Assembly: GCA_021371955.1 (NCBI GenBank)
Contig: JAJFVD010000003.1
Location: 494,075-558,074, forward strand
Source of the DNA: Bacteroidales bacterium
Lineage (GTDB): Bacteria; Bacteroidota; Bacteroidia; Bacteroidales; UBA932
Direction: 5' to 3'
DNA length: 64,000 nucleotides
Shown: positions 34,345 through 44,187 of the stretch, piece by piece
Position numbering within the stretch: the first letter of the stretch is position 1
Layout of the letters: every line of letters begins with the position of its first letter
Notes under the pieces: generated by a model
What the model was told of the DNA's origin: nothing
Databases searched by the model: none
Seen by the model: the letters and a program-made list of their open reading frames with translations, nothing else
Made by a program: the position numbers and the translations under genes

Positions 34345-36195
34345 ATGAATCAAGAAGAGAACACACAAGCCTTAAATGAGCAGATCGCAGAGGAAATCAT
34401 ACCTGAAATTCCGCAAAATTTAGAATTAAATCCAGAAATAAATTCGGAATATCCCGACCATTCAAACAAGAGTCTCAGAGAGATAATTGATATCTTTCAG
34501 GAGATGGTTGACAAGGGAGACCAGCAGGAGATGTATAAATATGCCGAAGGCATAAAAGCTGCATTTTACAAGGCACTTAAGAGGGAAAAAATTGCAATAG
34601 GATTTCAGTTACCATCAGATAACGCAGATTCTTCTGAAGAAGAGCATGACGAAAATACAGTTTCAAATAATCCTTTTGCCGAGCTGGAACGCGGGTTCAA
34701 AGAGTTGTATTCAAATTACAAGGCTTTAAGGACAAGTTTCATTCAAAACATAGAAAAACAAAAAGAGGAGAACCTCCATATTAAACTCACTCTCATTGAA
34801 GAGTTGAAATCTCTTCTTGAAAAACAGGAGGACCTAAATCATACATTTCCGGCTTTCCGTGAACTCCAGAACAAATGGAAATCTGTTGGTCCTGTGCCTC
34901 AGTCCCATAATAAAGATGTGTGGGAAAGCTATCAGTTTTATGTAGAGAAATTTTACGACTATGTTAAGATCAATAATGAACTTAGAGATCTTGACCTGAA
35001 GAAAAATCTGGAAATCAAAAATTCTCTTTGCGAAAAGGCAGAAGCTCTTATTGATGAGCCAAATGTTGTTGAAGCATTTAAAAGGCTTCAGAAACTGCAT
35101 GAAGAGTGGCGTGAACTTGGTCCTGTCCCTAAAGAACTTCGTGAAGAAATATGGGAGAGATTCAAAAAAGCCACTTCAAATATCAACAAGCGTCAACAGG
35201 AGTTCTTTGAAAGGTTAAAAGACGATCAGAAGAAAAATCTTGAATTGAAGGATGAACTGTGTGAAAAAGCCGAAGCTCTTGCGAATATTGAAGATTCAGA
35301 AAACAAGGATTGGAATGCTCTTTCAAAACAAATAGAACAACTTCAGAACGACTGGAAGGCAATTGGTTTTGCTTCAAAAAGGGAAAATCAGAAAATTTAC
35401 GACCGTTTTCGTGCTGCCTGCGATAAATTCTATAATGCCAAAAGAGAGTTTTATTCAAAATTCAAGGTAATGATGCAGGACAATCTTGACAAAAAGATTG
35501 CCCTGTGTGAACAGGCCGAAGCTCTGCGCGACAGCAGTGACTGGAAAAAAACCACCGATCAGCTTATAAATCTTCAGAAAAAATGGAAGGAGATAGGACC
35601 TGTTGCCAGAAAACAGTCCGATTTGGTATGGAAAAGATTCCGTGCTGCTTGCGATGCTTTTTTTGAAAGCAAGTCAAAACATTTCAGCACTGTTGACGAA
35701 TCATACGAAGTTAATTTAAAGAAAAAGCTGGATATCATTCAGGAGATTAACGATTATAAGCCGGATACAAAAGTTGCTGAGAATGTTGAAGCACTTAAGG
35801 ATTTTCAGTCACGATGGAGTGAAGTAGGATTTGTTCCAATAAAAGAGAAGGAGAGAGTTCAGGCTGCATACAGACTTGCTATCGATACTAACTTTGCCGA
35901 TTTACGCTCAAGCGATACCGAAAACAAAATAGATCGTTACAAGAAACATATCAAGGACCTTCATGGATCAGGAAAAGGAGACAGGGGAATAAGATCGGAA
36001 CGGGATAAACTTGTTCAGAAGTTCAGGCAAATGGAAAATGATATCCTTGTTTGGGAAAACAATATGGGATTTTTCGCAAAATCCAAAAATGCCGATGCTC
36101 TGCTACTGGAACTTGATAAGAAAATTGAAAAAGCCAAAGAAGAACTTGGCCAGATAGAGGAGAAGATAAAAGTAATAGATAATCAACAGGAATAG
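34345..36195 (+). CDS. DUF349 repeat protein
   Basis: 616 residues from ATG 34345 (MNQEENTQALNEQ); a TTG at 34312 lies in the promoter. An acidic, low-complexity N terminus of about 100 residues is followed by five DUF349 repeats of roughly 70 residues. Each is built around a W-x2-(V/I/L)-G-(P/F) motif such as NKWKSVGPVP, EEWRELGPVP, NDWKAIGFAS, KKWKEIGPVA and SRWSEVGFVP. The C terminus is coiled coil. Predicted soluble and alpha-helical; molecular function unknown. Six bases upstream of yidC. Confidence 0.9.
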   Translation: MNQEENTQALNEQIAEEIIPEIPQNLELNPEINSEYPDHSNKSLREIIDIFQEMVDKGDQQEMYKYAEGIKAAFYKALKREKIAIGFQLPSDNADSSEEEHDENTVSNNPFAELERGFKELYSNYKALRTSFIQNIEKQKEENLHIKLTLIEELKSLLEKQEDLNHTFPAFRELQNKWKSVGPVPQSHNKDVWESYQFYVEKFYDYVKINNELRDLDLKKNLEIKNSLCEKAEALIDEPNVVEAFKRLQKLHEEWRELGPVPKELREEIWERFKKATSNINKRQQEFFERLKDDQKKNLELKDELCEKAEALANIEDSENKDWNALSKQIEQLQNDWKAIGFASKRENQKIYDRFRAACDKFYNAKREFYSKFKVMMQDNLDKKIALCEQAEALRDSSDWKKTTDQLINLQKKWKEIGPVARKQSDLVWKRFRAACDAFFESKSKHFSTVDESYEVNLKKKLDIIQEINDYKPDTKVAENVEALKDFQSRWSEVGFVPIKEKERVQAAYRLAIDTNFADLRSSDTENKIDRYKKHIKDLHGSGKGDRGIRSERDKLVQKFRQMENDILVWENNMGFFAKSKNADALLLELDKKIEKAKEELGQIEEKIKVIDNQQE

Positions 36196-36201
36196 GGACA
36201 G

Positions 36202-38067
36202 ATGAATAAAAATTCCATTTTAGGATTTGTAATAATTGGTGTCATTTTAATTGTTTTCAGCTGGTACAACTCAAAAGTATTTAATGAACAGCAAGAGCTA
36301 AAGGCAAAAAGTGATTCTACAGTAATAGCAAAAAATTTGCAGGCTGCTCAAAATGGTGGTACAGCAAATTTGGATACCGCATCAAAACAGGTAGTCCAGG
36401 CGGCAACGGTTGACTCAACTTCGGCCGAAGAAAATTTCTCTTCATACAAAGACTCAATGCTTATTAAGGCAAGCAAGGCTCCGGAAGAGATTACCACTCT
36501 GGAAAACAGTAAAATAAAAATTGATTTTACAAATATCGGAGCTCAGACTAAATCTGTAAAGGTTAAAAACTATTTTACTTTTGACAGTCTGGATTTAATG
36601 CTTGTAAGAGAAAATAAAAGCAGTTTTGCACTAAAGCTTTATACTAATGAAGAGATAAAAACGGATAATTTCGCTTTTGAAAAGAGTGAATCAACCGATT
36701 CGTCCCTTACATACAAGCTTTATTTTGACTCTTTGTCATATATTCAGTACAAATACACCCTTCCAAAAGAAAGCTATCTGGTTTCGCTGGATGTTACTAT
36801 GGTTGGAATGAATAAGCTGATTCCGAGAAATGTAACATCGATTGACCTTCAGTGGAGAATGGATGTTCCGCGTCTTGAAAAGGGATATGACAATGAAAAG
36901 AACTATTCTACAATTGTTTATAAATTTCCAAATGACAAAAGTGTAGAAGATCTTGGCCTGAGAAAAGACAATGCAGAGAAGGACATCAGAACAAAACTTG
37001 AATGGTTCGCTTTTCAGCAGCAGTTCTTTTCGGCAATACTTGTCGCAGAAAACGGATTCAGTAATGGTATTCTTAAATACCAGTTTTATCCCCAGACAGA
37101 GACAGGCAAGGATCTGATGAATTGTTCGGCAGAGATGTCTCTACCTTACACCGAAGGCGAAGAGGTCACTTTTCCGCTTGAACTCTATTTTGGCCCGAAC
37201 AAATTCAGCACGTTAAAGTCATACGACAGGGGATTCGAGAAAATCGTACCGCTTGGAGGATGGCTCATCGGATGGATTAACAGGTACATCATTATTCTTG
37301 TTTTTGACTTCCTTGGCAAATTTATAAGCAGCTATGGTCTGATAATATTCCTGCTTACACTTCTGATTAAGATTGTCATTTCTCCACTGACTCATAAGTC
37401 TTACATGTCATCTGCAAAGATGAGAGTGCTTAAACCTGAGATTGACAAAATAGCTGAAAAGTATCCTAAGAAGGAAGACGCTATGAAGAAGCAACAGGAG
37501 ACAATGGCTCTGTACAGTAAAACGGGAGTGAGCATGTTTGGCGGCTGCCTTCCTATGCTGCTTCAGTTTCCTATTCTCTTTGCAATGTTCCGTTTCTTCC
37601 CGGCATCGTTTGAATTGAGGCAGGAGAGTTTCCTTTGGGCAAAAGACCTGAGTACTTATGACTCGATTCTTAATTTCCCTTTTACAATTCCATTGTTTGG
37701 AGACCACCTGAGTTTATTCGCTCTTTTAATGGCGGTATCAACTTATCTCTATTCCCGTATGAATATAGACCAGATGACATCCGGACCACAAATGGCAGGT
37801 ATGAAGGCGATGACATTATACTTTATGCCGATATTCCTGTTGTTCCTTGGTAACAACTTCTCAAGCGGCCTGAGTTATTACTATCTTCTTTCAAATCTGA
37901 TGACTATGGTACAAACCTGGGTAATCCGCAAATATTTTGTGGATGAAGAGAAGATATATGCAAAGCTTCAGGAGAAAGCGGCAAAACCTAAAAAGAAATC
38001 AAAATTTCAGGAGAGGCTCGATGCTGTTTATAAAACACAGCAACAGCAGCTTAAGAATAAAAAATGA
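36202..38067 (+). CDS. yidC: Membrane protein insertase YidC
   Basis: Inserts and folds inner-membrane proteins with or without Sec. 621 residues in the Gram-negative layout: an N-terminal transmembrane helix (about 5-21), a large periplasmic beta domain (about 90-350), and the conserved five-helix core (about 360-590) with KMRVLKPEIDKIAEKY and GGCLPMLLQFPILFAMF. The C terminus is basic. Its stop overlaps the next start by 4 bases. Confidence 0.97.
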   Translation: MNKNSILGFVIIGVILIVFSWYNSKVFNEQQELKAKSDSTVIAKNLQAAQNGGTANLDTASKQVVQAATVDSTSAEENFSSYKDSMLIKASKAPEEITTLENSKIKIDFTNIGAQTKSVKVKNYFTFDSLDLMLVRENKSSFALKLYTNEEIKTDNFAFEKSESTDSSLTYKLYFDSLSYIQYKYTLPKESYLVSLDVTMVGMNKLIPRNVTSIDLQWRMDVPRLEKGYDNEKNYSTIVYKFPNDKSVEDLGLRKDNAEKDIRTKLEWFAFQQQFFSAILVAENGFSNGILKYQFYPQTETGKDLMNCSAEMSLPYTEGEEVTFPLELYFGPNKFSTLKSYDRGFEKIVPLGGWLIGWINRYIIILVFDFLGKFISSYGLIIFLLTLLIKIVISPLTHKSYMSSAKMRVLKPEIDKIAEKYPKKEDAMKKQQETMALYSKTGVSMFGGCLPMLLQFPILFAMFRFFPASFELRQESFLWAKDLSTYDSILNFPFTIPLFGDHLSLFALLMAVSTYLYSRMNIDQMTSGPQMAGMKAMTLYFMPIFLLFLGNNFSSGLSYYYLLSNLMTMVQTWVIRKYFVDEEKIYAKLQEKAAKPKKKSKFQERLDAVYKTQQQQLKNKK

Positions 38068-38723
38068 GCATAAAGAATAACCTTTTAGAATTAATTGGAG
38101 AGCTGCCGTCAACTGTAAAGTTGGTGGCAGTTTCCAAATTCATTTCAAACGAAGCAATAATGGAGGCATATAATGCCGGCCAGAGAGACTTTGCAGAGAG
38201 CAGGCCTCAGGAACTTGCAAGAAAGACAACTGAACTTCCGGCCGATATCCGGTGGCATTTTATCGGACATTTGCAGACGAACAAGATAAAACTGATAATA
38301 GACAGAGTCACTCTGTTTCATTCGGTGGATTCAATGCGCCTTTTGAATGAGCTCAATACTTTCGCTCAAAAATGCGGAATTACGGTTAAAATTCTTCTGC
38401 AGGAACATATTTCCGGGGAGGAGACAAAGCAGGGATTCTCCCGCAATGAGCTGATTCAGGCAGCTGAGCTGTCTAAAACTCTTTCAAACTTAAAGGTTTG
38501 CGGGTTAATGGGAATGGCTTCTTTATCAAATGACCAGGAGGTGATTGTTAGAGAGTTTCGCTCCCTGAAAGATTCATTTTTAATGCTAAAAGAGACTATA
38601 TTTAAAGGGGAAAACGATTTTACCGAAATATCAATGGGAATGTCTTCCGACTACAATATAGCAATTCGGGAAGGAAGTACTATCGTAAGAGTTGGCTCTA
38701 AGATATTCGGGGATAGATATTAA
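38064..38723 (+). CDS. YggS family pyridoxal phosphate homeostasis protein
   Basis: 219 residues, single-domain alanine-racemase-like PLP-binding protein. KLVAVSKF holds the PLP lysine; DFAESRPQELARKTTELP, WHFIGHLQTNKIK and MGMSSDYNIAIREGSTIVRVGSKIFG are standard family motifs. The family maintains PLP balance; no enzyme activity is established. ATGA overlap with yidC. Ends 2 bases from the convergent ung stop. Confidence 0.95.
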   Translation: MSIKNNLLELIGELPSTVKLVAVSKFISNEAIMEAYNAGQRDFAESRPQELARKTTELPADIRWHFIGHLQTNKIKLIIDRVTLFHSVDSMRLLNELNTFAQKCGITVKILLQEHISGEETKQGFSRNELIQAAELSKTLSNLKVCGLMGMASLSNDQEVIVREFRSLKDSFLMLKETIFKGENDFTEISMGMSSDYNIAIREGSTIVRVGSKIFGDRY

Positions 38724-38725
38724 TC

Positions 38726-39397
38726 TTATTCCAAAGCCCAGTTTACAGGCTCTTTCCCTTTCGATTTTATGAATTCGTTGGCTTTTGAAAAATGCCGGCA
38801 TCCGAAAAATCCACCACGTGCAAGTGGAGACGGATGAGGGGCCTCGAGTATGAAGTGTCTTGAGGTATCTATCAGATCTCTTTTACCCTTTGCGAAATTT
38901 CCCCATAACATAAAAACAATTCCATCTCTCTCTTTAGAGAGTTTGGAAATTACAGCATCTGTAAATTCCATCCATCCAATTTTGCTGTGTGAGGCTGCTT
39001 CTCCGGCTCTCACTGTAAGGACAGCATTGAGAAGAAACACTCCCTGTTGTGCCCATTTAACCAATGATCCGCTATTAGCCGGTTTAATACCCAGGTCGGT
39101 GAATAATTCTTTATAAATATTTTGAAGAGAGGGTGGGAGAGCAACTCCCTCTGGTACAGAAAATGATAATCCATGGGCCTGTCCTGGTCCATGGTATGGG
39201 TCCTGGCCCAAAATTACAACTTTTACATTCTGTACAGGTGTCATATTAAATGCATTAAAAATATCCGGACCCTTTGGATATATCTTAATGCCGGACAACT
39301 TCTCTCTCTTCAGATATTCCGAAAGAGAAACGAAATATGGTTTTTCAAACTCATCCGATAATAACTCTTTCCAGGAACTCTCAATTTGTACATTCAT
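38726..39397 (-). CDS. ung: Uracil-DNA glycosylase
   Basis: Family-1 UDG removing uracil from DNA. 223 residues, with GQDPYHGPGQAHGLSFSV (catalytic Asp66), LLNAVLTVRAG, and the His-loop APHPSPLA. Lies 18 bases after the lon stop and probably shares its transcript. Confidence 0.97.
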   Translation of the reverse strand: MNVQIESSWKELLSDEFEKPYFVSLSEYLKREKLSGIKIYPKGPDIFNAFNMTPVQNVKVVILGQDPYHGPGQAHGLSFSVPEGVALPPSLQNIYKELFTDLGIKPANSGSLVKWAQQGVFLLNAVLTVRAGEAASHSKIGWMEFTDAVISKLSKERDGIVFMLWGNFAKGKRDLIDTSRHFILEAPHPSPLARGGFFGCRHFSKANEFIKSKGKEPVNWALE

Positions 39398-39415
39398 CTC
39401 AGGGGGATTTTCAGC

Positions 39416-41821
39416 TTAAAAAATAAAATCCAGTACTTCATCAACGGTTTTGACATATTTGAACGTCAATCCCTTGACATATTGCTCATTTATTTCTTTA
39501 ATATCTTTTTCATTTTCTGCCGAAAGAATAATTGTTTTAATTCCTGCTCTTTTAGCTGCAAGTATTTTTTCTTTTATTCCGCCAACAGGCAAAACCCTTC
39601 CTCTTAATGTGGTCTCTCCGGTCATTGCAATTCCGCTTTTAACCGCTTTTTTATTAAATGCCGAAGCCATTGCACTTACCATCGTTATTCCGGCAGAAGG
39701 TCCATCTTTAGGTATAGCGCCTTCAGGTACATGGATATGAATATCCTTGTCTACAAATTCCTTATAGGACAGGCCAAGCTTTTCGGGATGCGATTTAAGA
39801 TACTGAAATGCAATTATAGACGATTCTTTCATTACATCTCCAAGGTTTCCTGTTGTAGAAAGGATTCCTTTCCCTTTACTTAGACTGCATTCAACAAAGA
39901 GAATCTCTCCTCCGTTTTGTGTCCATGCAAGTCCTGTTACTACTCCTGTTCCTTCGTTGCCCTTTTGCATGTCATGCTGATTCGTGGGAGTTCCAAGAAT
40001 TGCCTTAACCTCTGCAACACCAATAATATCCGGGATTTTTTCGTTCATCGCAATTTTCTTTGCAGTGATTCTGGCTACTTTGGCAATTTGCTTGTCAAGA
40101 CCGCGCACGCCTGACTCTCTAGTATACTCGTCTATAATAGTGTCAATAGCTTTAATGCTTATTTTCAACTGGTCTGCATTAAGTCCGTGTGCTTCTCTTT
40201 GCTTGGGAATAAGGTGATCTTTTGCAATATACCTTTTTTCTTCTGCAAGATATCCGCTCACATTAATCATCTCCATCCTGTCCCTGAGTGCAGGATGAAC
40301 ATTGTGAATATCGTTCGCAGTAGTTATAAAGAGAACTTTAGACAAGTCATAATCGATATCCAGATAATTATCGTGAAAAGCTGTGTTTTGTTCGGGATCA
40401 AGTACCTCAAGAAGTGCCGATGCAGGGTCCCCCCTGAAATCGCTGCTGACTTTGTCAATTTCGTCAAGAACAATAATAGGATTAGATGTGCCGGCTTTTT
40501 TAATTGAACTTATTATTCTTCCCGGCATAGCCCCTATATAGGTTCTTCTGTGACCGCGTATTTCAGATTCATCATGAAGCCCGCCAAGAGAAATCCTTCC
40601 ATAATTTCTGTCGAGTGCTTTTGCAATAGATTTCCCCAGAGAAGTCTTGCCCACACCCGGAGGGCCATAGAGGCACAGAATAGGAGACTTCATGTCTCCT
40701 TTTAGCTTAAGAACTGCAAGGTGCTCTATGATTCTGTCTTTAACTGTATCGAGCCCAAAATGGTCGTTATCAAGTGTTTTCTTTGCATGTTTAAGATCAA
40801 GGTTGTCTTTGCTCGTTTCGTTCCATGGCAGTTCAACCAGAAATTTTACATAAGAGAGCTGAATATTGTAATCGGGAGAGTTCGGATTCGTCCGCTCAAG
40901 CTTTTGAAGTTCTTTTTCAAAAGTATCTGCAACGGCTTTGGACCACATTTTTGTTTTTCCAAGTTGCCTCAGATCGTTAAATTCCTGGACATTATTATTT
41001 ATCCCCAGCTCTTCCTGAATGGTTTTTAGCTGGTTGTTCAGATAATATTCTCTTTGCTGCTGGTCAATCTCAACTCTTACTTTCTGCTGTATGTCGTCTT
41101 TTATTTTAAGCAAATCTATATGTTTGTTCAAAAGTTCAAGCAATTTCAAGGCCCTGTGTTTTAGTCTGTTTTCTCTTAAGAGGGCAATCTTCTCCATAGG
41201 GTTGTCAAATTCCATGCTTGACGATATGAAATTTATGAGAAATGAATGACCTTCAATGTTTTTTATGGCAAATGCCGCTTCCTGAGGCAGATGAGGGCTT
41301 AGCTTGATTACGAGAAGAGCGGCATCTTTTATCGAACCGGTAATAGCATCAAGTTCTTTGCTGCCTCTCTGGCTTTTTACATCTTCAAGATATTTTACTG
41401 AAGCAATAAAATATGGGTCAGTTGTAATAATGTCAATTATCTTAAATCTTTTTACTCCCTGAAGAATAATTGTAATTCCCCCGTCCGGCATTTCAATGAT
41501 TTTGATGATCCTTGCAAGTGTACCTGTATCATAAAGATCGGATGGTTTCGGGTCATCGAGTTTTGCATTTTTCTGAGAAACCGCTCCAAGTATTCTGTCT
41601 TTGGCGTAGACTTCCCTAACGAGTTTAACCGATTTTTCACGGCCAACCGTTATAGGAATAATTGTATCGGGGAAAAGAACTGCATTCCTTAGTGCAATTA
41701 CAGGAAGGGAATCCGGCAATTGTACTTCAGACAGGTCCTGTCCGCCTTCGATATTCATCACCGGAATTATATTTACGTCATCTGCAACCGAATGTTGCAG
41801 AAATAGGTCGGAAAATTTCAT
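39416..41821 (-). CDS. lon: ATP-dependent protease Lon
   Basis: 801 residues: N-terminal LON substrate domain (LPVIALRNAVLFPDTIIPI), coiled coil, AAA+ module with GPPGVGKTSLGKSIA and the ILCLYGPPG context, and a C-terminal serine protease domain. The catalytic Ser709 lies in DGPSAGIT and Lys752 in GGIKEK. Degrades misfolded and regulatory proteins. Divergent from HU across a 322-bp spacer. I found no exact TAnnTTTG in its upstream region, so it may use another sigma factor. Confidence 0.98.
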   Translation of the reverse strand: MKFSDLFLQHSVADDVNIIPVMNIEGGQDLSEVQLPDSLPVIALRNAVLFPDTIIPITVGREKSVKLVREVYAKDRILGAVSQKNAKLDDPKPSDLYDTGTLARIIKIIEMPDGGITIILQGVKRFKIIDIITTDPYFIASVKYLEDVKSQRGSKELDAITGSIKDAALLVIKLSPHLPQEAAFAIKNIEGHSFLINFISSSMEFDNPMEKIALLRENRLKHRALKLLELLNKHIDLLKIKDDIQQKVRVEIDQQQREYYLNNQLKTIQEELGINNNVQEFNDLRQLGKTKMWSKAVADTFEKELQKLERTNPNSPDYNIQLSYVKFLVELPWNETSKDNLDLKHAKKTLDNDHFGLDTVKDRIIEHLAVLKLKGDMKSPILCLYGPPGVGKTSLGKSIAKALDRNYGRISLGGLHDESEIRGHRRTYIGAMPGRIISSIKKAGTSNPIIVLDEIDKVSSDFRGDPASALLEVLDPEQNTAFHDNYLDIDYDLSKVLFITTANDIHNVHPALRDRMEMINVSGYLAEEKRYIAKDHLIPKQREAHGLNADQLKISIKAIDTIIDEYTRESGVRGLDKQIAKVARITAKKIAMNEKIPDIIGVAEVKAILGTPTNQHDMQKGNEGTGVVTGLAWTQNGGEILFVECSLSKGKGILSTTGNLGDVMKESSIIAFQYLKSHPEKLGLSYKEFVDKDIHIHVPEGAIPKDGPSAGITMVSAMASAFNKKAVKSGIAMTGETTLRGRVLPVGGIKEKILAAKRAGIKTIILSAENEKDIKEINEQYVKGLTFKYVKTVDEVLDFIF

Positions 41822-42143
41822 TATCTGGATATTGTTTATATGTCAATTTGTCAGCACTAACAGACTAACTGGTCTGCTATAAATTTCATATTAATATGGT
41901 CAATCTTTATGCCAAAATAAAATTGATAATTAATTGTTGTAAAATGAACTTTTTATGACAAAAAATGTATTTATTAATGTATACAACAGAAAACTACAAC
42001 AAAATATAACAAAAATTGCCGTCACTCGCTGTTTTTTTTTGTAATTAGCTAAATTATTGGTGCAATGTTTGCATAAATCAATTAAATAATAGTAATTTTG
42101 TTCGTCAAAAAAATAGACTAACCCTTTAATTATTTTAATTATT
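41822..42143. other. Intergenic region between lon and HU
   Basis: A/T-rich 322 bp. The right end holds the HU promoter (42068-42100). Near lon there is a small inverted repeat CAGAC-N6-GTCTG, and CAAAATAA (41913-41920) is a one-mismatch relative of a minus-strand -7 element. I see no gene, RNA or clear terminator in the rest. Confidence 0.5.
42068..42100 (+). promoter_or_regulatory. Promoter of the HU operon
   Basis: TTTG (42068-42071), 21-bp spacer, TAATTTTG (42093-42100), about 43 bases before the HU ATG. Confidence 0.65.
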
Positions 42144-42428
42144 ATGACAAAAGCGGATATCGTAAACGAGGTTGCTAAAGCAACCGGAATGGAAAAAATT
42201 GCTGTTCAGAATGTAGTTGAGAGTTTCATGGACAGTGTTAAGGATTCTTTATCTAAGGATAAGAATGTTTATCTTCGCGGCTTTGGTAGCTTCATCGTTA
42301 AGAAGAGAGCCAAAAAAACTGCAAGAAACATTTCCAGAAACACCACTTTGGTTATACCTGAGCATTTCATCCCAGCATTTAAACCAGCTAAGGTATTTAT
42401 GACAAAGGTTAAAAACAATGTAAAGTAA
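42144..42428 (+). CDS. HU family DNA-binding protein
   Basis: 94 residues of the HU/IHF fold: N-terminal helices MTKADIVNEVAKATGMEKI, the turn VYLRGFGSFIVKKRAKKTARNI leading into the DNA-binding arm, and a C-terminal helix. Compacts DNA as a dimer. The arm residues around ISRNTTLVIPEHFIPAFKP differ from classical HU (which has NPxTG), as in several Bacteroidetes paralogues. Followed by the tiny ribosomal-protein gene. Confidence 0.95.
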   Translation: MTKADIVNEVAKATGMEKIAVQNVVESFMDSVKDSLSKDKNVYLRGFGSFIVKKRAKKTARNISRNTTLVIPEHFIPAFKPAKVFMTKVKNNVK

Positions 42429-42460
42429 TTTTACTTTAAGTAAGAAAAAATAAATTAATT

Positions 42461-42553
42461 ATGCCAAGCGGAAAGAAAAGAAAAAGACACAAAATGGCTA
42501 CTCACAAGCGCAAAAAAAGATTGCGCAAGAACAGACATAAAAAGAAAAAATAG
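42461..42553 (+). CDS. 30-residue bS22/mS38-like (AURKAIP1/COX24 domain) ribosomal protein
   Basis: Too short for most gene callers: 30 codons, MPSGKKRKRHKMATHKRKKR at the start, then a Lys/Arg/His-rich end. The KRKRHKMxxHKRKKRLRKxRH pattern is that of the AURKAIP1/COX24 domain, the family of mitochondrial mS38 and mycobacterial bS22, which sits in the decoding-site region of the small subunit. The extreme basic composition fits rRNA binding. It sits between HU and RNase E/G and ends 27 bases before a long hairpin. Confidence 0.85.
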   Translation: MPSGKKRKRHKMATHKRKKRLRKNRHKKKK

Positions 42554-42580
42554 AGTTGCTTTTTTGAGTCTTGTGTGTTA

Positions 42581-42612
42581 ATCTAAAGCAAATCATCTGA
42601 TTTGCTTTAGAT
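42581..42612. terminator. Long perfect hairpin between the bS22-like gene and RNase E/G
   Basis: Arms of 15 bp (42581-42595 and 42598-42612) pair perfectly around a 2-nt centre, so in practice 13-14 bp with a 4-6-nt loop. A broken T-tract (TTATTTATT) follows. It may be a terminator/attenuator or a processing site in the rng leader; the rng ATG is 21 bases downstream. Confidence 0.65.
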
Positions 42613-42633
42613 TTATTTATTAAAAACGGGTTG

Positions 42634-44187
42634 ATGGAGAAGGATCTAATTATCGATGTTAATTCCACCGAAGTGTCTATTGCTTTACTCGAAAATCATA
42701 AATTGATCGAGTTAAACAAGGAGCAAAATAATGGCAGCTATGCGGTGGGGGATGTATATTTGGGAAAAGTGAAGAGAATAATGCCTGCATTAAATGCAGC
42801 ATTTGTAGATATCGGAGATGATAAAGACGCATTTATACATTATCTGGATCTTGGATTAGCATTCAGAACTCTTGATTACTTTACCAGACAAATAGGACAG
42901 AGCAAACTATCACACAATGCTCTGTTTTCAGGTTTAAAACTTGGTGATATCCTCGAAAAAGAGGGTAAAATTGCCGATGTTCTTAAGCCCGGACAATCAA
43001 TTGTTACACAAATTGTTAAAGAGCCGATCTCTACAAAGGGGTCGAGACTGACTGCCGAAATTTCTATTGCCGGCAGGAATATGGTTTTAATTCCTTTTAT
43101 AGATAAGGTAAACATCTCTCAGAAGATAACTTCAAAGGAGGAGAAAAAAAGACTTGAGCGATTGGTTTATAGTATTTTGCCTCCAAACTACGGTGTTATT
43201 ATAAGAACGGCAGCAGAAGGTAAAAAAGCTGCTGTTTTGGATGGGGAGTTAAAATCGCTGATAAAAAAATGGGAGGATTCATGGCCAAAAATGGCTAAAG
43301 CAAATCCCCCGCAACTTCTTTTTACCGAAAACAGCAGAACCACAACTATTCTTAGAGACTTGCTCAATGATTCGTTTTCAAACATTTATATAAATGATGA
43401 AACAATCTGCAACGAGGTAAAAGATTATATTACTCTTATTGCTCCGGAACAGGAAAAAATCGTTAAACTTTACAAAGGAGGAGTCCCAATCTTCGATCAC
43501 TTTGATATCTCCAAACAAATCCGGAGTGCTTTCGGAAAAGTGATTACAATTAAACAGGGAGCCTATCTTATAATCGAGCATACAGAAGCACTGCACGTTA
43601 TTGATGTAAATAGCGGAATCAGGGCAAAATCCGGTGCCGATCAGGAACAAAATGCATTTGAGGTCAATATGAATGCTGCCGAAGAGATTTCAAGACAGTT
43701 GAGACTCAGGGATATGGGCGGAATTATAATTGTTGACTTCATTGACATGGATCACAACGAGAACAGAGTTAAGCTTTATAAGCACATGCAGGACTTAATG
43801 CAGAGCGACAGAGCTAAACACAACATACTTCCAATTACCAGGTTCGGTCTGATGCAGATTACCCGTCAGAGGGTGAGACCTGCAACTGAAATAAATACGA
43901 GTGAGTCTTGTCCCACATGTAACGGAACCGGAAAAATATCCTCTTCGATGCTCATTGAAGAGACAATTGAGAGACAATTGGCCTATTATGTAAAGGAGAA
44001 GGGTATAAAAGCAATAACCATTAAGTTGAATCCAATCCTGTCTGCATACCTCACCAAAGGTATTGCAAGCATAAGATTCAAACTTGCGATGAAATACAAA
44101 TGTACGCTTAAGATTAAGGAATCTACTGATAACCATCTTCTTGAAGTTCTGTGGTATAACATGAATGGTGAAAAGCTGGAAGACTAA
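42634..44187 (+). CDS. rng: Ribonuclease E/G family protein
   Basis: 517 residues from ATG 42634 (a TTG three bases earlier is unlikely). S1 RNA-binding domain near the N terminus (YAVGDVYLGKVKRIMPALNAAFVDIG, about 35-125). In the catalytic core, HVIDVNSG and GGIIIVDFIDM carry the Mg2+-binding aspartates, and SCPTCNGTGK is the zinc-link. There is no long C-terminal scaffold, so it is RNase G-like. Processes rRNA and mRNA. Overlaps the convergent methyltransferase gene by 4 bases. Confidence 0.95.
   Translation: MEKDLIIDVNSTEVSIALLENHKLIELNKEQNNGSYAVGDVYLGKVKRIMPALNAAFVDIGDDKDAFIHYLDLGLAFRTLDYFTRQIGQSKLSHNALFSGLKLGDILEKEGKIADVLKPGQSIVTQIVKEPISTKGSRLTAEISIAGRNMVLIPFIDKVNISQKITSKEEKKRLERLVYSILPPNYGVIIRTAAEGKKAAVLDGELKSLIKKWEDSWPKMAKANPPQLLFTENSRTTTILRDLLNDSFSNIYINDETICNEVKDYITLIAPEQEKIVKLYKGGVPIFDHFDISKQIRSAFGKVITIKQGAYLIIEHTEALHVIDVNSGIRAKSGADQEQNAFEVNMNAAEEISRQLRLRDMGGIIIVDFIDMDHNENRVKLYKHMQDLMQSDRAKHNILPITRFGLMQITRQRVRPATEINTSESCPTCNGTGKISSSMLIEETIERQLAYYVKEKGIKAITIKLNPILSAYLTKGIASIRFKLAMKYKCTLKIKESTDNHLLEVLWYNMNGEKLED

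Noticed and set aside
34345..36195. Tandem repeats in the DUF349 gene as a DNA repeat element
   Set aside because: The repetition is at protein level (DUF349 domains) and the DNA has diverged; it is not a mobile or CRISPR-like array.
42021..42024. CGTC near the HU promoter as an ECF -10
   Set aside because: The upstream AAC elements lie 9 or 19 bp away, neither fitting the 15-17-bp spacing; the HU promoter itself matches the housekeeping consensus.
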